Shown here: piece after piece, positions 22,111 through 34,682 of the stretch | Numbering within the stretch: the stretch's first letter is position 1 | Layout of the letters: the number at the start of each line of letters is the position of its first letter | NCBI GenBank assembly: GCA_007922195.1 | Contig: ML681992.1 | Location: forward strand, 2,594,535 to 2,658,534 | DNA: 64,000 nt | Source: Podocnemis expansa | Taxonomy: Eukaryota > Chordata > Testudines > Podocnemididae | Direction of reading: 5' to 3' | The notes under the pieces: model-generated | Told to the model about the DNA's origin: nothing | Database searches by the model: none | The model's input: the letters and a program-made list of their open reading frames with translations, nothing else | Position numbers and translations under genes: made by a program

Positions 22111-23855
22111 TAATGGATTAGAGAGTTGGAGTTAAAAGTTCACAGGCATAACAAATGTTCAATAATAATTTTTAAGAACAGAGGGGGAAAAGGTTAAAAT
22201 TTCTACTCTATTCATCACAGATACTAAGGTGATGAGTGGTAAAACTATGTCAAAATGGTCTAGTAGGACATTAAGTGATGCGGTTAACATGTTATATGGG
22301 ATTCATTTTTTTTTCCTTTTCTTCTTTCCAGGAAACAAAATGTATGTTCAATGTAGTGTTTTTATTTGGTATGGTTTCGGGTGGGTTTTTATGTAGATGT
22401 TTTTGCATGTTGTTTGAAGAAGTGCCCTTGGTAGTCGGAGTGAAAGATGATGAGGTAGCTGATGTTCATTTGTTCTTCAGTGTCAGAGTGGTTCTTTGTG
22501 CGGGTGAGTTTTACCCTGATAATAGAAAGGACCACCATACCTGATAAGAAAGAGTTATCTGCCATGGTTCTCATCCTTAACTTTAATTGGACAGAAGACA
22601 CTGATCATCTCCAAGATAAGACCTGAGACTCTGCTCTTGGCTCAATGTTCTGTAAGTCACTGTGAAGAGTGGAGGGAAGGTTAGAACCCTCAGAGTCATT
22701 TAAAACTGTCACCGTGCTTTCCTTGGGAAGTTATGTGATTCACACATACATAGTCATTTGCTTTGGGTAAAATAAGTATGCCAGCAAAGACAAACTCTCA
22801 TTATTCTCAAGTGCAGGCAATTCTGCATATTTGAGGGACAAAATCCACTATTATTCATATACATAACATTCCTTTTAAATATTATCAGATGAGTGAGGCC
22901 AATTTTCACACACTTAGGAAATAATTTGATTCCTGCCTTTCTTTATTCACTGATTTTTGACAGGGCATCACAAAAGACTAGAACATCTAGGATATTCCCA
23001 ACCAGGAACAAACACACACACACATAAAATGTATGGTATTAGAAACAATGCCAGAACTTAACCTTTGAATCATGTAAGCACTGAGACCAAGAACTTACAG
23101 ACAACAAAATTCCTGAATAATAGACACTGGTAAACAGACTAGTGAATAAGAATTTTCAAAACCAGGACATTAACATAAAACATTAACATAACTAAGAATG
23201 TACCAAAAGAAAAGGAAAGTCTGGAAATTCCAGGAGAGAGAAAGTCATCAAAGGAGGCATCTGAGGACTTAGAAGAAAGAAGTTAAAGGTCTTAACTGCT
23301 GACCTGGGCCTGAATTTGATCTCTGACTCAAAGTATGTCCTCTGAGATTTCACCATTCTGAAAAGAAAAAGAGAGAAAATATGGGTCATACATTTATATG
23401 AACTAGAGGAGATTCTCAGGGAGATTCCAGAAACTATAGCTACACCAAAATTTGCCTTAGACCTACCATAACAACCTAGTTTCAGCCACAAGTCACTATC
23501 CAGCTCTGCAGGCTGCACCTCTGCCAGCAACAGTTCAGGAGAAAGCCTGGGCAGGAGACCAGGGATCTGCAAACAGCCCCTGGTCCACATCCCAACCCAA
23601 AGGCATGCACTATACAAGGGGATCTCAGTCTCTTGACTGGCCTGGGGTGACATGCTGTGGCTCATGCTCCTGTAATCCAACCCCTTTGTGGTCACTAGTC
23701 CCCAATGGCTCTGTAGATCTTTGAGCCAGGACTTTCTGTCTAGTGCAGACATTACCAACTGCAGTTAGTCAAAATGTGGTGGGAGCTGAGGGGGAGATGC
23801 AGGCCCAGGGCCCAAGGAACCAGCAGCAGGAGGAGGAGACAGTGGAGCACTGCAA
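22111..23855. other. No gene recognised
   Basis: Low-complexity T-rich patch at 22305-22330 and a short CA run near 23010. The longest open frame (minus 23758-23192) has no domain, biased composition or conserved repeat and is not called a gene. Confidence 0.45.
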
Positions 23856-24085
23856 GGGTACGTCTACACTATAGCCTTAAGTCAACTTAAAGCCCTTTAA
23901 GTAGACTTAAGCCAGTCCTGTCTATATTTAGGAATTATTAAGTTGAATTAAGCAATGGCTTCAAGCCTACGAAATTGACCAGACTCCAAGCAGCTTGCCT
24001 ATGGCAGCTTGGGCTGGATCAGGCCCCCAGAACCAATTAGGCTCCGGGTGCCAATTTGGGACTGGGGGTGGGTTATGGGCTGGGG
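23856..24085 (+). mobile_element. MITE left half, related to the 20030 element
   Basis: Begins GGGTACGTCTACACTATAG and carries AAGTCAACTTAAAG modules, then a GGCTGGATCAGGCCCCCAG-like GC interior as at 20380-20460. The right terminus is missing; the boundary is approximate. Confidence 0.6.
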
Positions 24086-24539
24086 TAACTCCCAGATATG
24101 TCTGCACAGGGCCAGTGGAACACGGTAAGCAAGGTAAGCATTGCAGGGAGGAGTCGACGTTGGAAGGGCGTCCCCTTGCAATGCTTACAGTGTGCCGATG
24201 TTATATGCCAATGTTAATGAGGCAGGGGAGGACGGGGGTGATCTGATAGTCTTTCACAAATGGTGCAGCCTAGCGTTTCAGATTTGATGCTTCTAATATT
24301 GCACTTTAAATCTCTTAAAGCTCAGCACAGCCTTTCTTTGAATTAAACTCACTTAGTTTTACTACATGAGGATCTTTAAAGAGACACCTTAGAAGCAGAT
24401 TTCTGCTCTGTTTAGTCCAATGGTTCCCAACATTTTCTCTGTTGTAGCACATCTTGCTACCTTTAATTAATTAGAGGCACACCACCATATGATTCCTAAT
24501 GAATTAATGAATATTCATGAGCCAAGAGCCAAACCACAG

Positions 24540-24775
24540 CTCTTTGAGTCAGAGAAAATCCCAGTTCATCAGATGTTTTGAAGATGCAGGAACTTACAGA
24601 ATGGGATGAAAATAAATGCAGGGGAGTGTAAGACAAGTGATCAGGTCATACTGCAACAGCAAATCAGAAAGCTCATGCAATAAATAAATCCATTAGTCTT
24701 TAAGTGCCACAAGACTCCTTGCTTTTTTTGCTTTACTAGACTAACATGGCTGCTCCTTTGGAATTTGACAAAAAG
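24540..24775 (+). mobile_element. SINE-like retroposon family A, near full length
   Basis: Plus-strand order matches the 19771 copy: GAGTCAGAGAAAATCC, ATAAATGCAGGG, GATCAGGTCATACTGCAACAG, GCTCATGCAATAAATAAATC, TTAGTCTTTAAGTGCCAC, AAGACTCCTTG, then ACTAGACTAACATGGCTGC. It is the best example here of the family's 3' end. Target duplication was not resolved. Confidence 0.6.
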
Positions 24776-25593
24776 AAAATGTTTCTCATTCACCTTTGGT
24801 TCAAGCTGGGCCCATAAAGCATCACTCTTACAGCAGCAGAAGTAAAGAAGAGCAGAGCTTTGTAGAAAATTGAAGGCACGTGTGTATTTCTTGTCCATGG
24901 ACTCTCGAGATTAGAAAAGGACACAGAGAAAAGTTCTCTCTTTTCAGTATGCATTGGGAAGTGGACAGCACACACTGTCACTCATACCTATTGACAGCAA
25001 AGGCCTGGTTTGACGGATGATACATTCACTGCTCTCAGCCACTTCTCCTGAGCAAAGCAGTAACCTCAAAGACTGTTTCAGATTACATGGGATTGAAATT
25101 ACTCAGTGCTAGTCTATGCTGGTTGTGGCTGTTGGGGAGCACTAGACTCAAACCACTGCCCTTTGGGAGGTTCACTTAGACTACAAAAGAAGCAGTACTT
25201 GCCCCTGAGCCACTCAGGCCCAGCTTTTGATGGTGTTTAAATTTGTCCCTATCTATCCTTAAACTCTGGGTATAATGCCACTTTTCACCCAGTCTCTGTA
25301 ACATGTCATACTCCATATTGTAAATGTAGAAACTGCATACCAATGTACCCCATGTTGTGTAGGAATGAATAGGTATAAGGTGTAAATGGAGGGTGGATGT
25401 GTGTTTGAACAGCTCCATGCTGCCAGCTCATCCAGATGAAGTCGGAAGCCCATCTCAATGGCTGGAGAATGTGACTACATCCCTAAAAGCAAAGCAATGA
25501 AGGATCCGCCCCAGAAGCAAAAGAATAGAGTTAATCAAGACACCCAAGAAAATGAGCTAGAGGTCATTTGCACAACTGCCTGGTGACTAACAG
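24776..25593. other. Possible old repeat, unclassified
   Basis: No coding signal. The sequence is contiguous with 26762-27060 once the hAT insertion is removed, so both flanks may belong to one older repeat. Confidence 0.3.
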
Positions 25594-26761
25594 CAGAGGT
25601 GGCCTCAGGCAGCTGGGGGCCCTAGGTGAAGGCCCATTGTGGGGCCCCCGGTACTACCTTGCCTGTGGCCCCAGTCCCCCCCTGCACCCCTAACTATCCC
25701 ATACTGTCCCCCAGGACCCTTGTTTTGCTGAACCAAACTAACATGACTATCCCTCTGGAACACCTACATTATTCTTGGGTACGATATTTTTAAAGATCTT
25801 CCCATCACAAAGCTTGTAAGTTTATCATCTTTCACTTAACATAAATGAGCTAATGCTGAACTATAAAGTTTAAGTGAACATTTATTTTTTTTTAAAGTGT
25901 AAGCATTAATTAAGAAATAAAAAGTGGTAACATTACTTATGGCTCAAATATAACTAAAATACCACATTTAAAATTTGGCAGTCAAATCATACAATTTTTT
26001 CATATAGGCTTGGGTTTATGTGCACTTGACATTATTACAAATAATTATAATAAATAAAAATAAGTGAAAAGAAGGTTTCTAGTGTGTAACTATAAATGAA
26101 AAAAACACCAAATTTCAATTAAGCTCGCTGAAGTACTCAAGTTTATAGGACTCCAGCCCTCTCAGAAATATTAAATAGTAAGTACAGAAGAAGCTAAAAA
26201 ATTTACTTTCCAAAAGAAAGACATACAGCACAGACATCACACCCAGATGTAATGATTGCCTAAGGGAAGCACTGTATTTAGATGTAGCAGCCTGTATGGC
26301 CCAACCTGATAACCTGAGCTAAACAAAGCCAAAGTAAAAATTGCCCCAAAGTCAAAGGAGAAGGCAAAAGAACAGGTAAAAAAGAAAAGGAAAAGGCAAC
26401 ATATTAAAAAATGGCAGAATGAATGGCCACACTGAGGAATTAAAAGCTGAGGCCACTGGAAAACTTCCTGCTTTTGTGCTGTCTAGTGCTTGCTCCTGCT
26501 TTTTTACCATGTCAATGTGAAGGTGATGGGCAGAGAATGGTGAAATCTGCCATTCAGACAAAACACAGATCCTAATGATAGCTTGCCTTGATGAACCAAG
26601 AGTGAAAAGTGCTTAGGCTTCTAGCCCTATTAACTGTGCTAGATGGGAACAATTTCTATAGTTTTCTATATTTTCATTTCTGTCCACCAAATTGAAGACG
26701 GACCCCTTATTGCTTGAGGCCCTAGGTGGCCACCTGCTTTGCCTCCCAAAAGCTGCCACTG
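25594..26761. mobile_element. Non-autonomous hAT transposon, 1168 bp
   Basis: Termini begin CAGAGGTGGC on the plus strand and CAGTGGCAGC on the minus strand, with subterminal inverted matches (GGCCCTAGGTG near both ends). Flanking 8-bp duplications are ACTAACAG (25586-25593) and ACTAACGG (26762-26769), 7 of 8. The interior is AT-rich and non-coding and holds a fragment of the family A 3' end at 25718-25763. The 8-bp duplication and CAG ends are hAT hallmarks. Confidence 0.8.
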
Positions 26762-27076
26762 ACTAACGGTCACACAGAGCACCTGGCCTGGCATGACAAA
26801 GCTATAAAGACTGGGTGAGATCCAAAAGCTAAAGGGGGAAAGTGTTCTGCACACCACCTGGAAGAAAGAAGTGTCGGTGCATGCCTGACAAAGACTCTGC
26901 TCCTCCTCGTGTCGAGTTTCCCTGGCTAGGCAGCTGCCATGAACCCCAGTGACAGACACTAGCCCAGACTCCAGCAACAGCACCATCAGGACTGGTAATA
27001 ACACAGACTGCAGAACATTGTCTGGTATGCTTGGGCACGTGGATGAGTGTGTGTGTGAGGGGGCATAGGTATCATT

Positions 27077-27707
27077 TTGTTTTTATTTGTAATAAATGCA
27101 GCATATTGCCTCCCCCCCCCCCGAAAAGATCTCAGGTACTCATTTGGTATAACTTGCTGCTGCTTCTTTACAATTTTGGATGATGCAATGACTTCCCTCA
27201 ATGACAGATTTGAACAGTTAAAACAACACAACAATCAATTCGAATTTTTATGCAACATAAATAAACTTGCCAAAACCAACCATGAAAAGCTCCAACAGCA
27301 CTGCAATGATTTGCAACTTTGTTTTTTGGATGGTGATAATAAGGATATCAATGAAATCAAACTCTGTGATGAGCTATGCACCTTTAAAAGATCTGTTAAA
27401 GTCCGAATTAAACCAATTCCATAATCCTTATGCAACTCTGAAATTTATTCAATCAAATAACCTCTCATTTCCAAATTTGAGCATTGCCCTAAGAATATTG
27501 CTGGCAAGTCCTGTTAGCATGGCAAGTGGTGAGCGATCATTTTCATGATTAAAAATAATAAAAAATTACTTGCGATCAAGTATTTCTCAAGAAAGGCTTG
27601 TAAGCCTCGCCATGGTTGCTATTGAGAGTGATATATATGCCCAGTTAGACATCAAAGAATTAATTGCAAATTTTGTAAACATGAAAGCACGAAAAATACT
27701 ATTGTAA
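27077..27707 (+). pseudogene. hAT transposase C-terminus pseudogene
   Basis: Frame 1 (27080-27420) gives a helical segment (DDAMTSLNDRFEQLKQHNNQ). A frame change near 27375 leads to ALRILLASPVSMASGERSFS, a TGA stop at 27546-27548, then LKIIKNYLRSSISQERLVSL and SLAMVAIESDI, ending in TAA at 27707. The ASGERSFSxLKxIKxYLRSxxSQERLxxLAxxxIE pattern is the hAT C-terminal dimerisation domain. The N-terminal BED finger and DDE/RW core are absent. One stop and one frameshift disable it. The AT-rich flank to 27951 looks like the element's 3' UTR. Confidence 0.85.
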
Positions 27708-27951
27708 TCTTTTGTAAAACCTTTCATTTTTAATTAAAGAAATAACTAAAAAACTGATTTTGTTTGTTTTTGATGTTCATATAATGATAAGCATTTACTG
27801 CTCAGTACTTTTTTTTTTTTAATAAATATGCACTCACCCCTTTACTGCAATTTTCTTATTATAATAACAAACTGATTAATACTAATGAGGGAGGAGGGTG
27901 CCGATTCATAGATTCCGGGGGGGGGCACCAGAAACCTTAGCACCGGCACTG
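27708..27951 (+). mobile_element. hAT 3' flank and putative 3' terminus
   Basis: AT-rich sequence leads to a G-rich subterminal patch and ends CACCGGCACTG at 27951, whose inverse CAGTGCCGGTG is a plausible hAT end. No matching 5' end or duplication was located. Confidence 0.5.
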
Positions 27952-30534
27952 AGGAAGAGGTTGGCACCACCAACTGAACAGCCAAAATATTAAGTCAGTT
28001 ACTGCTATAGCTTTGTCTAGGAAATTCACCCATTTCTGAATGTGGTTGTTAGTAGTGAGAGCACCTGAAAATCCAAGTGAAAATCATGAAGAAGCACAAC
28101 TAACCAAATTTTAAAAGTCATTTAAGTACCTAAAGATGCAGTTGAGCATCTACTGGGACATTCAGATACACCTTAGTGCCTAACTTCTGCTGAAATCTGT
28201 GGTAGTTACTTGTGAAAACACTTAGGTGAATTCCACTAAGCGCCCATTTGCAACTTCAATCATCTAAATATGATTAAATGTATGGGCTAATGAGCACTAT
28301 TTCACAAAAATTGGTTAAATCTTGCTTAGGATATGATAATGTAAATAAGGGTTGTAACTGTGGGAAAATTCACTCAGCATACCTCCCTTTACTTACATAT
28401 TGCCATATCTTCAGTCTATGTAAATAATCATACCTCTATCTATGCCTTGGATGATCTAGTCCAGACAGTTTATGGGTAAAATAATGGGCCTGATTTTCTG
28501 CTCTATTTCCCCAGGTTTGTTCCAATGGAACCCCACTGATTCCAGTAGGGATATCCAGGAGTAACATGGATGTAACAAGGTAGAGAATTAAGTCTTCAAT
28601 CTCTCTGCCTCCCATTTGCAAGTACTGGGCTTCATGCAGCTGTGGAGAGTCATAAGATGAAATTCTGGCCCCACTGAAGACAATGGCAAAAGTCCCAGTT
28701 CCCTAGGATCAGAGGTTAGTGAAAAGCAAAACAGCCAACTTCTAAGTCCAGCTAAATAATTTTCTGTTCAGCAGTGTTCCATGCCAGACCCTCAGTTGAC
28801 CTTTATTTATATCTCAAAGATATTTTGCCTCAATTTTAAACAAAAAGTTAATTTATCCAGGAGGCAAGATGACATTTTGATTTCATTAAAAAACAAAACT
28901 AGAGAAAGGGAGAAAACATCATCTATTTTTTTGTTGTATACTTTTTAAAGCAGAATGTTTTAGAAACCTTATCTTAGTAAAACAAATAACCTTCTCCTTC
29001 AGCCGTGAACAATAGCAACAATAACAAAAACGTCTTAGCATAGACTTAAAATCGTCAGAATAGAAAAGTTCTTTATAGTCATAGAAAAATATTGTAGAGC
29101 TTTAGAAGACACAGTCACAGAAGCCCCAGCCTCTAGTGAATTACAACAAAAAGGAGAATGTCCCAGTGGCCAAGCTTTAATTATCTTCATGCACCTGAAA
29201 ATGCCACTTAAATGTGAAAGACCTAGTCCTTGCATTCACTATATGTGTTTGATAAAAGATGCATCAATCATTAGTAGTTATAAGACATTTCCTTACTGGA
29301 ATTGAAAAGCAAAGCACAGCTTGGTTTTCTCTCTCTGCATATCACATCCAGCAAAGCTTCTGCTAATGCTGACCTAGATGCAGCACTGTCTGCCTGGCCT
29401 TTTGCTCTGCCTTGCCAAGAAGCTGTTTATTTTCTCTTTGATGGATGAGTATGAGTGTGGGAGGTGGTTGTGAGCAGCAAGAAAGACAGGGACAGATTAC
29501 ACTTCTTTCCTTAATATATATTTCCATGTCCTCCTCTCTTTATTGACTTTTAAAATTACATTGTTTTAGGGTGGTCATATCAGTTTCTCACACTTCCCTC
29601 CCTATCTTCCAGAGGTGGTTCTTCTTCCAAAAAGAATAGTAGGTTCTCTTCAAATAAAGTCTTGATTAGTTTCCTACAAAGTCCCACACAAAGTCAGTGA
29701 AATTGAACAACAAGACAAAAACTGCCAATATTATCACTTAACTGCAATTTGGTTTTGGAACTGTAGTTACTGAAGTCTCAGTCACCTTAAAACGCCTCAC
29801 AGTGCAGTCTCTGTAAATGTGCTGCATAAGATCCTTTTAGCTTTCAGTTTCTTATTTTGTTGTGACACATTTCATGGTTGAGAAGTGGAAAGAATGTTTG
29901 GAATTGTATCAACAAAGGTGTTTTGGTTTGTAGTGGAAACTTTTGCTAATAAAAAGTTATCTTCTCCAACATATAACAGATCTGACAAAAAAAGATAGAG
30001 ACAGAGAAAGAGTATAGTTTATTTGATTCAACTTCAAGTTTCCCCATAGATCTATCCACTGACATGATATTGGAAGGTGCTGAGACAGATATATCTCACA
30101 AGTTCTCATTGACTTCACTAGGACTCTGAGGTGTGCCAGGAATGACCTTAATTATTTTAGCTTCAGTTATAGGAAATCTTAAGGCTATTAGATACTTTCC
30201 ATGGACAATTTCAGTTATTTCCTAGCCTTCTTGTCTATTAGAATGTAATCCAAACTGGCAGAGATATGAGTATGCAGGTTGGGGCTGGGTTGGTGACCTT
30301 GTGCCTCAACTTATAGACTCATAAACTCTAACCTATGACTGAGTTATTTAAGTCCTCAAATTATGATTTAAAGACTTTAAGTTACAGAAGACTCACTGGC
30401 AGGTGAGCCATGCCCCATGCTACAGAGGAAAGTGAAAAACCCACAGAAGACTTATGAATGCTGTCAAAATGATAGTCAATCAGTATCATTATTGATACTA
30501 ATAACTAGTTCTTATCAATATCTTGCTTTTTACC
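27952..30534. other. No gene recognised
   Basis: AT-rich; only short frames. No recognisable repeat family or RNA gene. Confidence 0.45.
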
Positions 30535-30620
30535 ATTACTTCTAAAAGTAGGTCAGTATCATTAACCCCATTTTACAGATAGGCAAATTGAAGCATATAT
30601 AAGTGAAGACGTGAAACCAT
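30535..30620 (+). repeat. MIR-like fragment
   Basis: CATTAACCCCATTTTACAGA followed by GGCAAATTGAAGC is the conserved MIR/L2-type segment. Only about 80 bp remain. Confidence 0.5.
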
Positions 30621-30639
30621 ACAAAAATTTCTAACCATT

Positions 30640-32316
30640 AGAGAAATGAAGTTCTAGAAGAGCCTTCCAAAGGGGAAAAAGCCTAGCTGTTTTCAAAACT
30701 GAGTTTAATAAGTTTATGAAAGGGGAGGGTATGATGGATAGGCTAATTTGTCAATTAACTGATATTCAACTACTAGTGAGAAATATGACTGATGGCCTAC
30801 GATTAGATATTAGATGGGCTGGATTCTGAGTTACTACAGAGAATTCTTTCTGGGTGTCTGGCTGGTGAGTCTCATCTGCATGCTTAGGCCTTAGCTACAG
30901 AGCCATTACTATGGTGGGGCTGACAGGGCAAAGCCCCGGGCAGCGCAAAGCAGCTCAATAGAGCCATGCTATTAAAGGGACGGCTTTGTGGTGCCAGCTC
31001 TAAGCACCACTAATGGGAACGGGCACGTTCCAATTAGAACACGCGCTGGGCGGCAAAATGCTGCATTAGGACTCTGCTTAGCTGACTGGCACATCTGGAG
31101 TCAGAAAGAAATTTTCCTCCAGGGCAGGTTGGCAGAGGCCCTGGGAAGGGGGTGGGGGCTTGTTTTCCACTGGAGCATGGGGGCACAGATTACGTTTTGG
31201 TGGATTCTCTGTACTTGATTCTTGATACTTGATTTTGGTGGATTCTCTTCTTTGTACATTATTTGAAGAGTTCAGTAACTTAGTTATAGGCTAGAGGGTC
31301 TATTACAAGAGTGGATAGGTAAGGTTCTTTGGCCTGTATTGTGCACGAGGTCAGACTAAATTATCATAAAAGGCAGGGGTTAAAGTATATCAGTATGCCC
31401 TGGAACGCTGTTCCGGGGCCCACTAGGTTTAGGGGCTTAGCATTCCAGGGCCCCTAAAATAGAATGTGGAACCAGAACACCAGGTTCCGGGGCCCAACAC
31501 TGAAAAATAGTGGGCCCTGGAACACAGCGTTCCAGGTCCACATTCTATTTTTAGGGGTCCGAGTGCTAGCCCCTAAAAATAGCAGGCCCTGGAATGGTGT
31601 TCCGGCGTGTTCAGGCAGGCATGGGGAAGGGGGTGGGACTAGGCACATCCCTGGGCAGGGCTCTAGCCCTGCCGCAAACCCTTCCCCTTCCAGGCCCCGC
31701 ACCATTCTGGGGCCTTTTGCCTCAGCCCCGGCCATGGTGGCCAGGCCTACTGCCCCAACCTCCCCAGCTATGCCACTGCCCAGTGGGTGCGGGGGTGGCT
31801 GACTCGCACTTGGGGGGAATTGGGGGCAGGTGTGGGGTGCTGGCATTGGGGAGGTGGCAGGGATGTTACTGGTGCTGGGCATGCCCGGGCATGTGCCCAA
31901 TCAGGCCAGAGATCCAGGGCCTGGCTGCCGGCAGCCACAGTGGCCCAATCCCCAGCTGCGGATCTGGGGCCTGGCCACCTGCAGCCCGTCCCCAGCCGGG
32001 GATTGGGAGCCTGGCCGCCTGCAGCTGCAGCAGTATGCAGCCCTGTCCCCGGCCAGGGGGTAGGGCCTGCAGGCTGAGGGTGGGGCCTGTGGGCAGGGGG
32101 CAGGGCCTGGGCCCATGCCCCAGGTCCCTCACCCCCCCAGCTATGCCCCTGGGAGGTGGCAAGAGCTGGGGCCCAGAAGGACCCACCAGCATAGGAGGGG
32201 GGCCCACTGTCATGGAAGGGGGGCCCATTTGCACAGGAGCATTCCTGGACCCCCCAAATTATACTTTAACCCCCTGATAAAGGGTCTTTTGCCCTTCAAA
32301 CCTATGAGATTATGAA
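30640..32316 (+). repeat. CR1 LINE 3' end split by a hAT transposon
   Basis: CR1 sequence runs from the RT C-terminal AGAGCCTTCCAAAGG-like block through the 3' UTR (TGGATTCTGAGTTACTACAG; TTTTCCTCCAGGGCAGGTTGG near 31110) to TCAGACTAAATTATCATAA at 31373. It resumes after the hAT at 32277 with GATAAAGGGTCTTTTGCCC and ends near CCTATGAG at 32316. A shorter GC-rich unrelated stretch sits at about 30888-31075. It is the same subfamily as 6440-7123. Confidence 0.8.
31374..32276. mobile_element. Non-autonomous hAT transposon, 903 bp, inside CR1
   Basis: Terminal inverted repeats CAGGGGTTAAAGTATA (31374-31389) and inverse CAGGGGGTTAAAGTATA (ending 32276). The 8-bp duplications ATAAAAGG (31366-31373) and ATAAAGGG (32277-32284) match 7 of 8. 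The interior is very GC-rich with CAGCTGCGG/CTGGGGCCTGG-type repeats, which keep long frames open by composition. An internal hairpin pairs 31451-31470 with 31537-31557. A relative of its 3' end lies at 40620-40984. Confidence 0.85.
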
Positions 32317-32425
32317 GTGACTTGCCCAAATTCACACATAGAGTCTGTAGCAGAAGAGGAAATAGACCCTTGGTCTTCTGAGTCCCAAGATAGTGCTCAG
32401 TCTACTAGGCTATAAAGTTTCCTAA
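32317..32425 (+). repeat. MIR-like SINE relic
   Basis: GTGACTTGCCCAAATTCACAC ... CTTCTGAGTCCCAAGATAGT ... CTACTAGGCTATAA follows the MIR tail order. Confidence 0.6.
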
Positions 32426-32889
32426 TTAAGGATTCTCAAATCTCTGCTGCTGCTGCCTCCATCACATTTATTTTCCTTTATACCCTCATCTCTTTGTTTG
32501 TAACACTCTACCATCTCCACACACCTTACCGAATCATTGGTTCAATCACCTTGCTTACAACTTCTTGCCTTTTTCACAGTGCTTTCTATTCCTAGAACAG
32601 CCTCCATGATTCCACTTGCCAGACAGACTCACTCTATATCTTATATTCTCTTCAGGATTGTTTTTATCACATGCTATTTATTGAACCACAATGTGAACAG
32701 CATTCTACAGGGAGTAAAGTATAACAAGTTTACCCTAAAGAAATTAGAATCTGAAAAACCAGCCACAGGGAAGATAAGAACATGCTGAGAGTTGCAGACA
32801 AGGAAGGAGTGGAGGCTTAAGAAATATTGTTATTATTTGACCATTTCTTGGAAAGGCAAGGTAATCCATGGATAGGGGACTGGACTGAA

Positions 32890-33125
32890 ATGCATTATAT
32901 TTACAGTTCTATTACTAATCTGTGTGACCCTGGGCAAATCACTCTACCTCTTTGCTTCTGTTTCCATTCTTATCTTTTTCTGTTTGTTTGTTTTTGTTTT
33001 GCCAGATTATTAGTTTTCCAAGGTAAAGATTATCTCCTGCTATGGGTCCTTAAAGTGCTTAGCACAATAGGGTTATGACTGTGATTGGAGCCTCTACACA
33101 CTATTGTAATACACATAATAACTTG
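32890..33125 (+). repeat. MIR/L2-type relic with 3' tail
   Basis: CTGTGTGACCCTGGGCAAATC, then CTCTACCTCTTTGCTTCTG, is the MIR core. The 3' part (GTGCTTAGCACAATAGGG ... CACTATTGTAATACACATAATAA) is the L2-type tail shared with 22010-22105. Confidence 0.7.
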
Positions 33126-33713
33126 TACTCCACTTGGAAGAATGGACTCTTTTGGAGAGAAATTTAAATGAGGAAGGGATGGTGGCTTTCCATGAAACAG
33201 ACATTGGGCAAGAAGGAGAGAAAATATGAACAAGAAGTTTGTAACTGTTTCAATAGAACAAAGGCAATACATGTGATTTGGGAGAACTTAGTAATAGCTG
33301 ATAGCAAAGATGTAGGCCAGGATGCAGTTGGGGGGAGATGGAGCTATGAAGGCAAGGGGAAGACATGTAAACCTACTGCAACATGCAAAGGTATGGGGCA
33401 AACAGTGGAAGGATCATTGTGGCATGCCTGTAGCATGGATGAAGAACATTATTATAGAGGTGGTTTTTTTCTTGGATGGGCTGAAACAGGGTAATTGCAA
33501 TAATCAGCATGGGATATGATCAGGACACAGATAAATGGTTCAGATATCAGGACAGAGAATAAGAGATATATTTTAGACATGTCATAGAAGAAGTACAACC
33601 GCACAGCCCAGTTGTGTGGAGATGAGAGGGAGAAGTCAAAGAAGACCTCTGTTCTCATGTCTGGATAAAGCGAGAATGGCGGTGGTGTTCAATGGAGGTT
33701 TGTAGAGCTTTAG
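33126..33713. other. No feature recognised
   Basis: Purine-rich sequence; the 108-codon frame at 33168-33494 has no motif. Confidence 0.35.
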
Positions 33714-33721
33714 GAGTGAAT

Positions 33722-34226
33722 CAGTGGTGTTTCTGGAAGGGGGAGGCTCAGGGGGCCTCAGCCCCCCAAAACTCAGGGCCAGCCCCTGAGTTACTTGCCA
33801 CTAAACTGTGTGGGGGTGCAGCGTCATGCCTCCACACAGGGAATGCTGGCAGCCCATGGCTTGTACCCGGCAGGAAGAGAGTCTTCTAGCCAGGAGGGAG
33901 CTGCCCCAGGCTGGAGCTGGGAGTTTCTAAAACATGCTCAGAGCAAAGTCATGTAGGGGGCATCAGCGTGTGCCACGGCCCTGCTCTCCCTCCAGCAGCC
34001 ACATAAGGGAGCTGGGAGGTGGGGGGGAATCTGGGGGCAGCCATGCTGGCTGGCATGGTAAGGGCATAGAGAAGGGGTTTGGCCTAGGGGAACGGAGGCC
34101 ACAGGTGGGACCAGGGGTTAGGGAAGGACTTGGGGGAGCTGCCGGGGGGGGATTGGGAAGAGCTTGGGGCCACAGCTGCCGGTGGGGGCTCAGGCCCCCC
34201 AGTAGTTATGTGTAGTGATGCCCCTG
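33722..34226. mobile_element. Non-autonomous hAT transposon, 505 bp
   Basis: Starts CAGTGGTGTTTCTGG and ends with the inverse of CAGGGGCATCACTAC. Subterminal inverted match: AGGCTCAGGGGGCC and inverse CTGGGGGGCCTGAGCC. The 8-bp duplications GAGTGAAT (33714-33721) and GAGTCAAT (34227-34234) match 7 of 8. The GC-rich interior has no transposase. Confidence 0.82.
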
Positions 34227-34682
34227 GAGTCAATAATTACTTTTTTTTTCACTTATTCTTTATGGCTATGTTGTACCTGGAAATTTTCTACTTGTCAGAT
34301 GTTGGACAGGTGGAATTTATCCCAGGAGACTCGTGCCCCACTTGCAGTGATCTATCACACCATCACCCCTCTCACGGCTAGTGGAATCAGACTAGGAGGC
34401 AGCTTGAACAGTTGAAAACCATATAACTTTTATTAATGGGGGAAGGAGAAGATGGGGTCTCTACCTCAGATTACAAACCAGACTATCAGATCAATTGTAA
34501 CCCAAATTACAAAATCAGATGTTATCATATACTGTTATATATATTTTAGCAATGAACCTATCAAATCCTACCCTGAATCCTATTTAACTAATATAATCTC
34601 TATTTTCTATTATAGATATTCTCTCTTCAGAACCATGATTAAAAAAAAAGGCCATATAACATGTAAACCCTAAATTTTCCTT

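Noticed and set aside
22275..22601. Possible protein fragment on either strand
   Set aside because: Considered as another Penelope fragment, but no nuclease or RT motif could be placed.
23192..23758. 188-codon minus-strand frame
   Set aside because: No domain, no splice or codon evidence and no internal homology. Could be an unrecognised repeat, but it does not support a gene call.
31594..32277. 227-codon plus-strand frame with overlapping frames on both strands
   Set aside because: Inside the GC-rich interior of a non-autonomous hAT; simultaneous openness of several frames shows composition, not coding.
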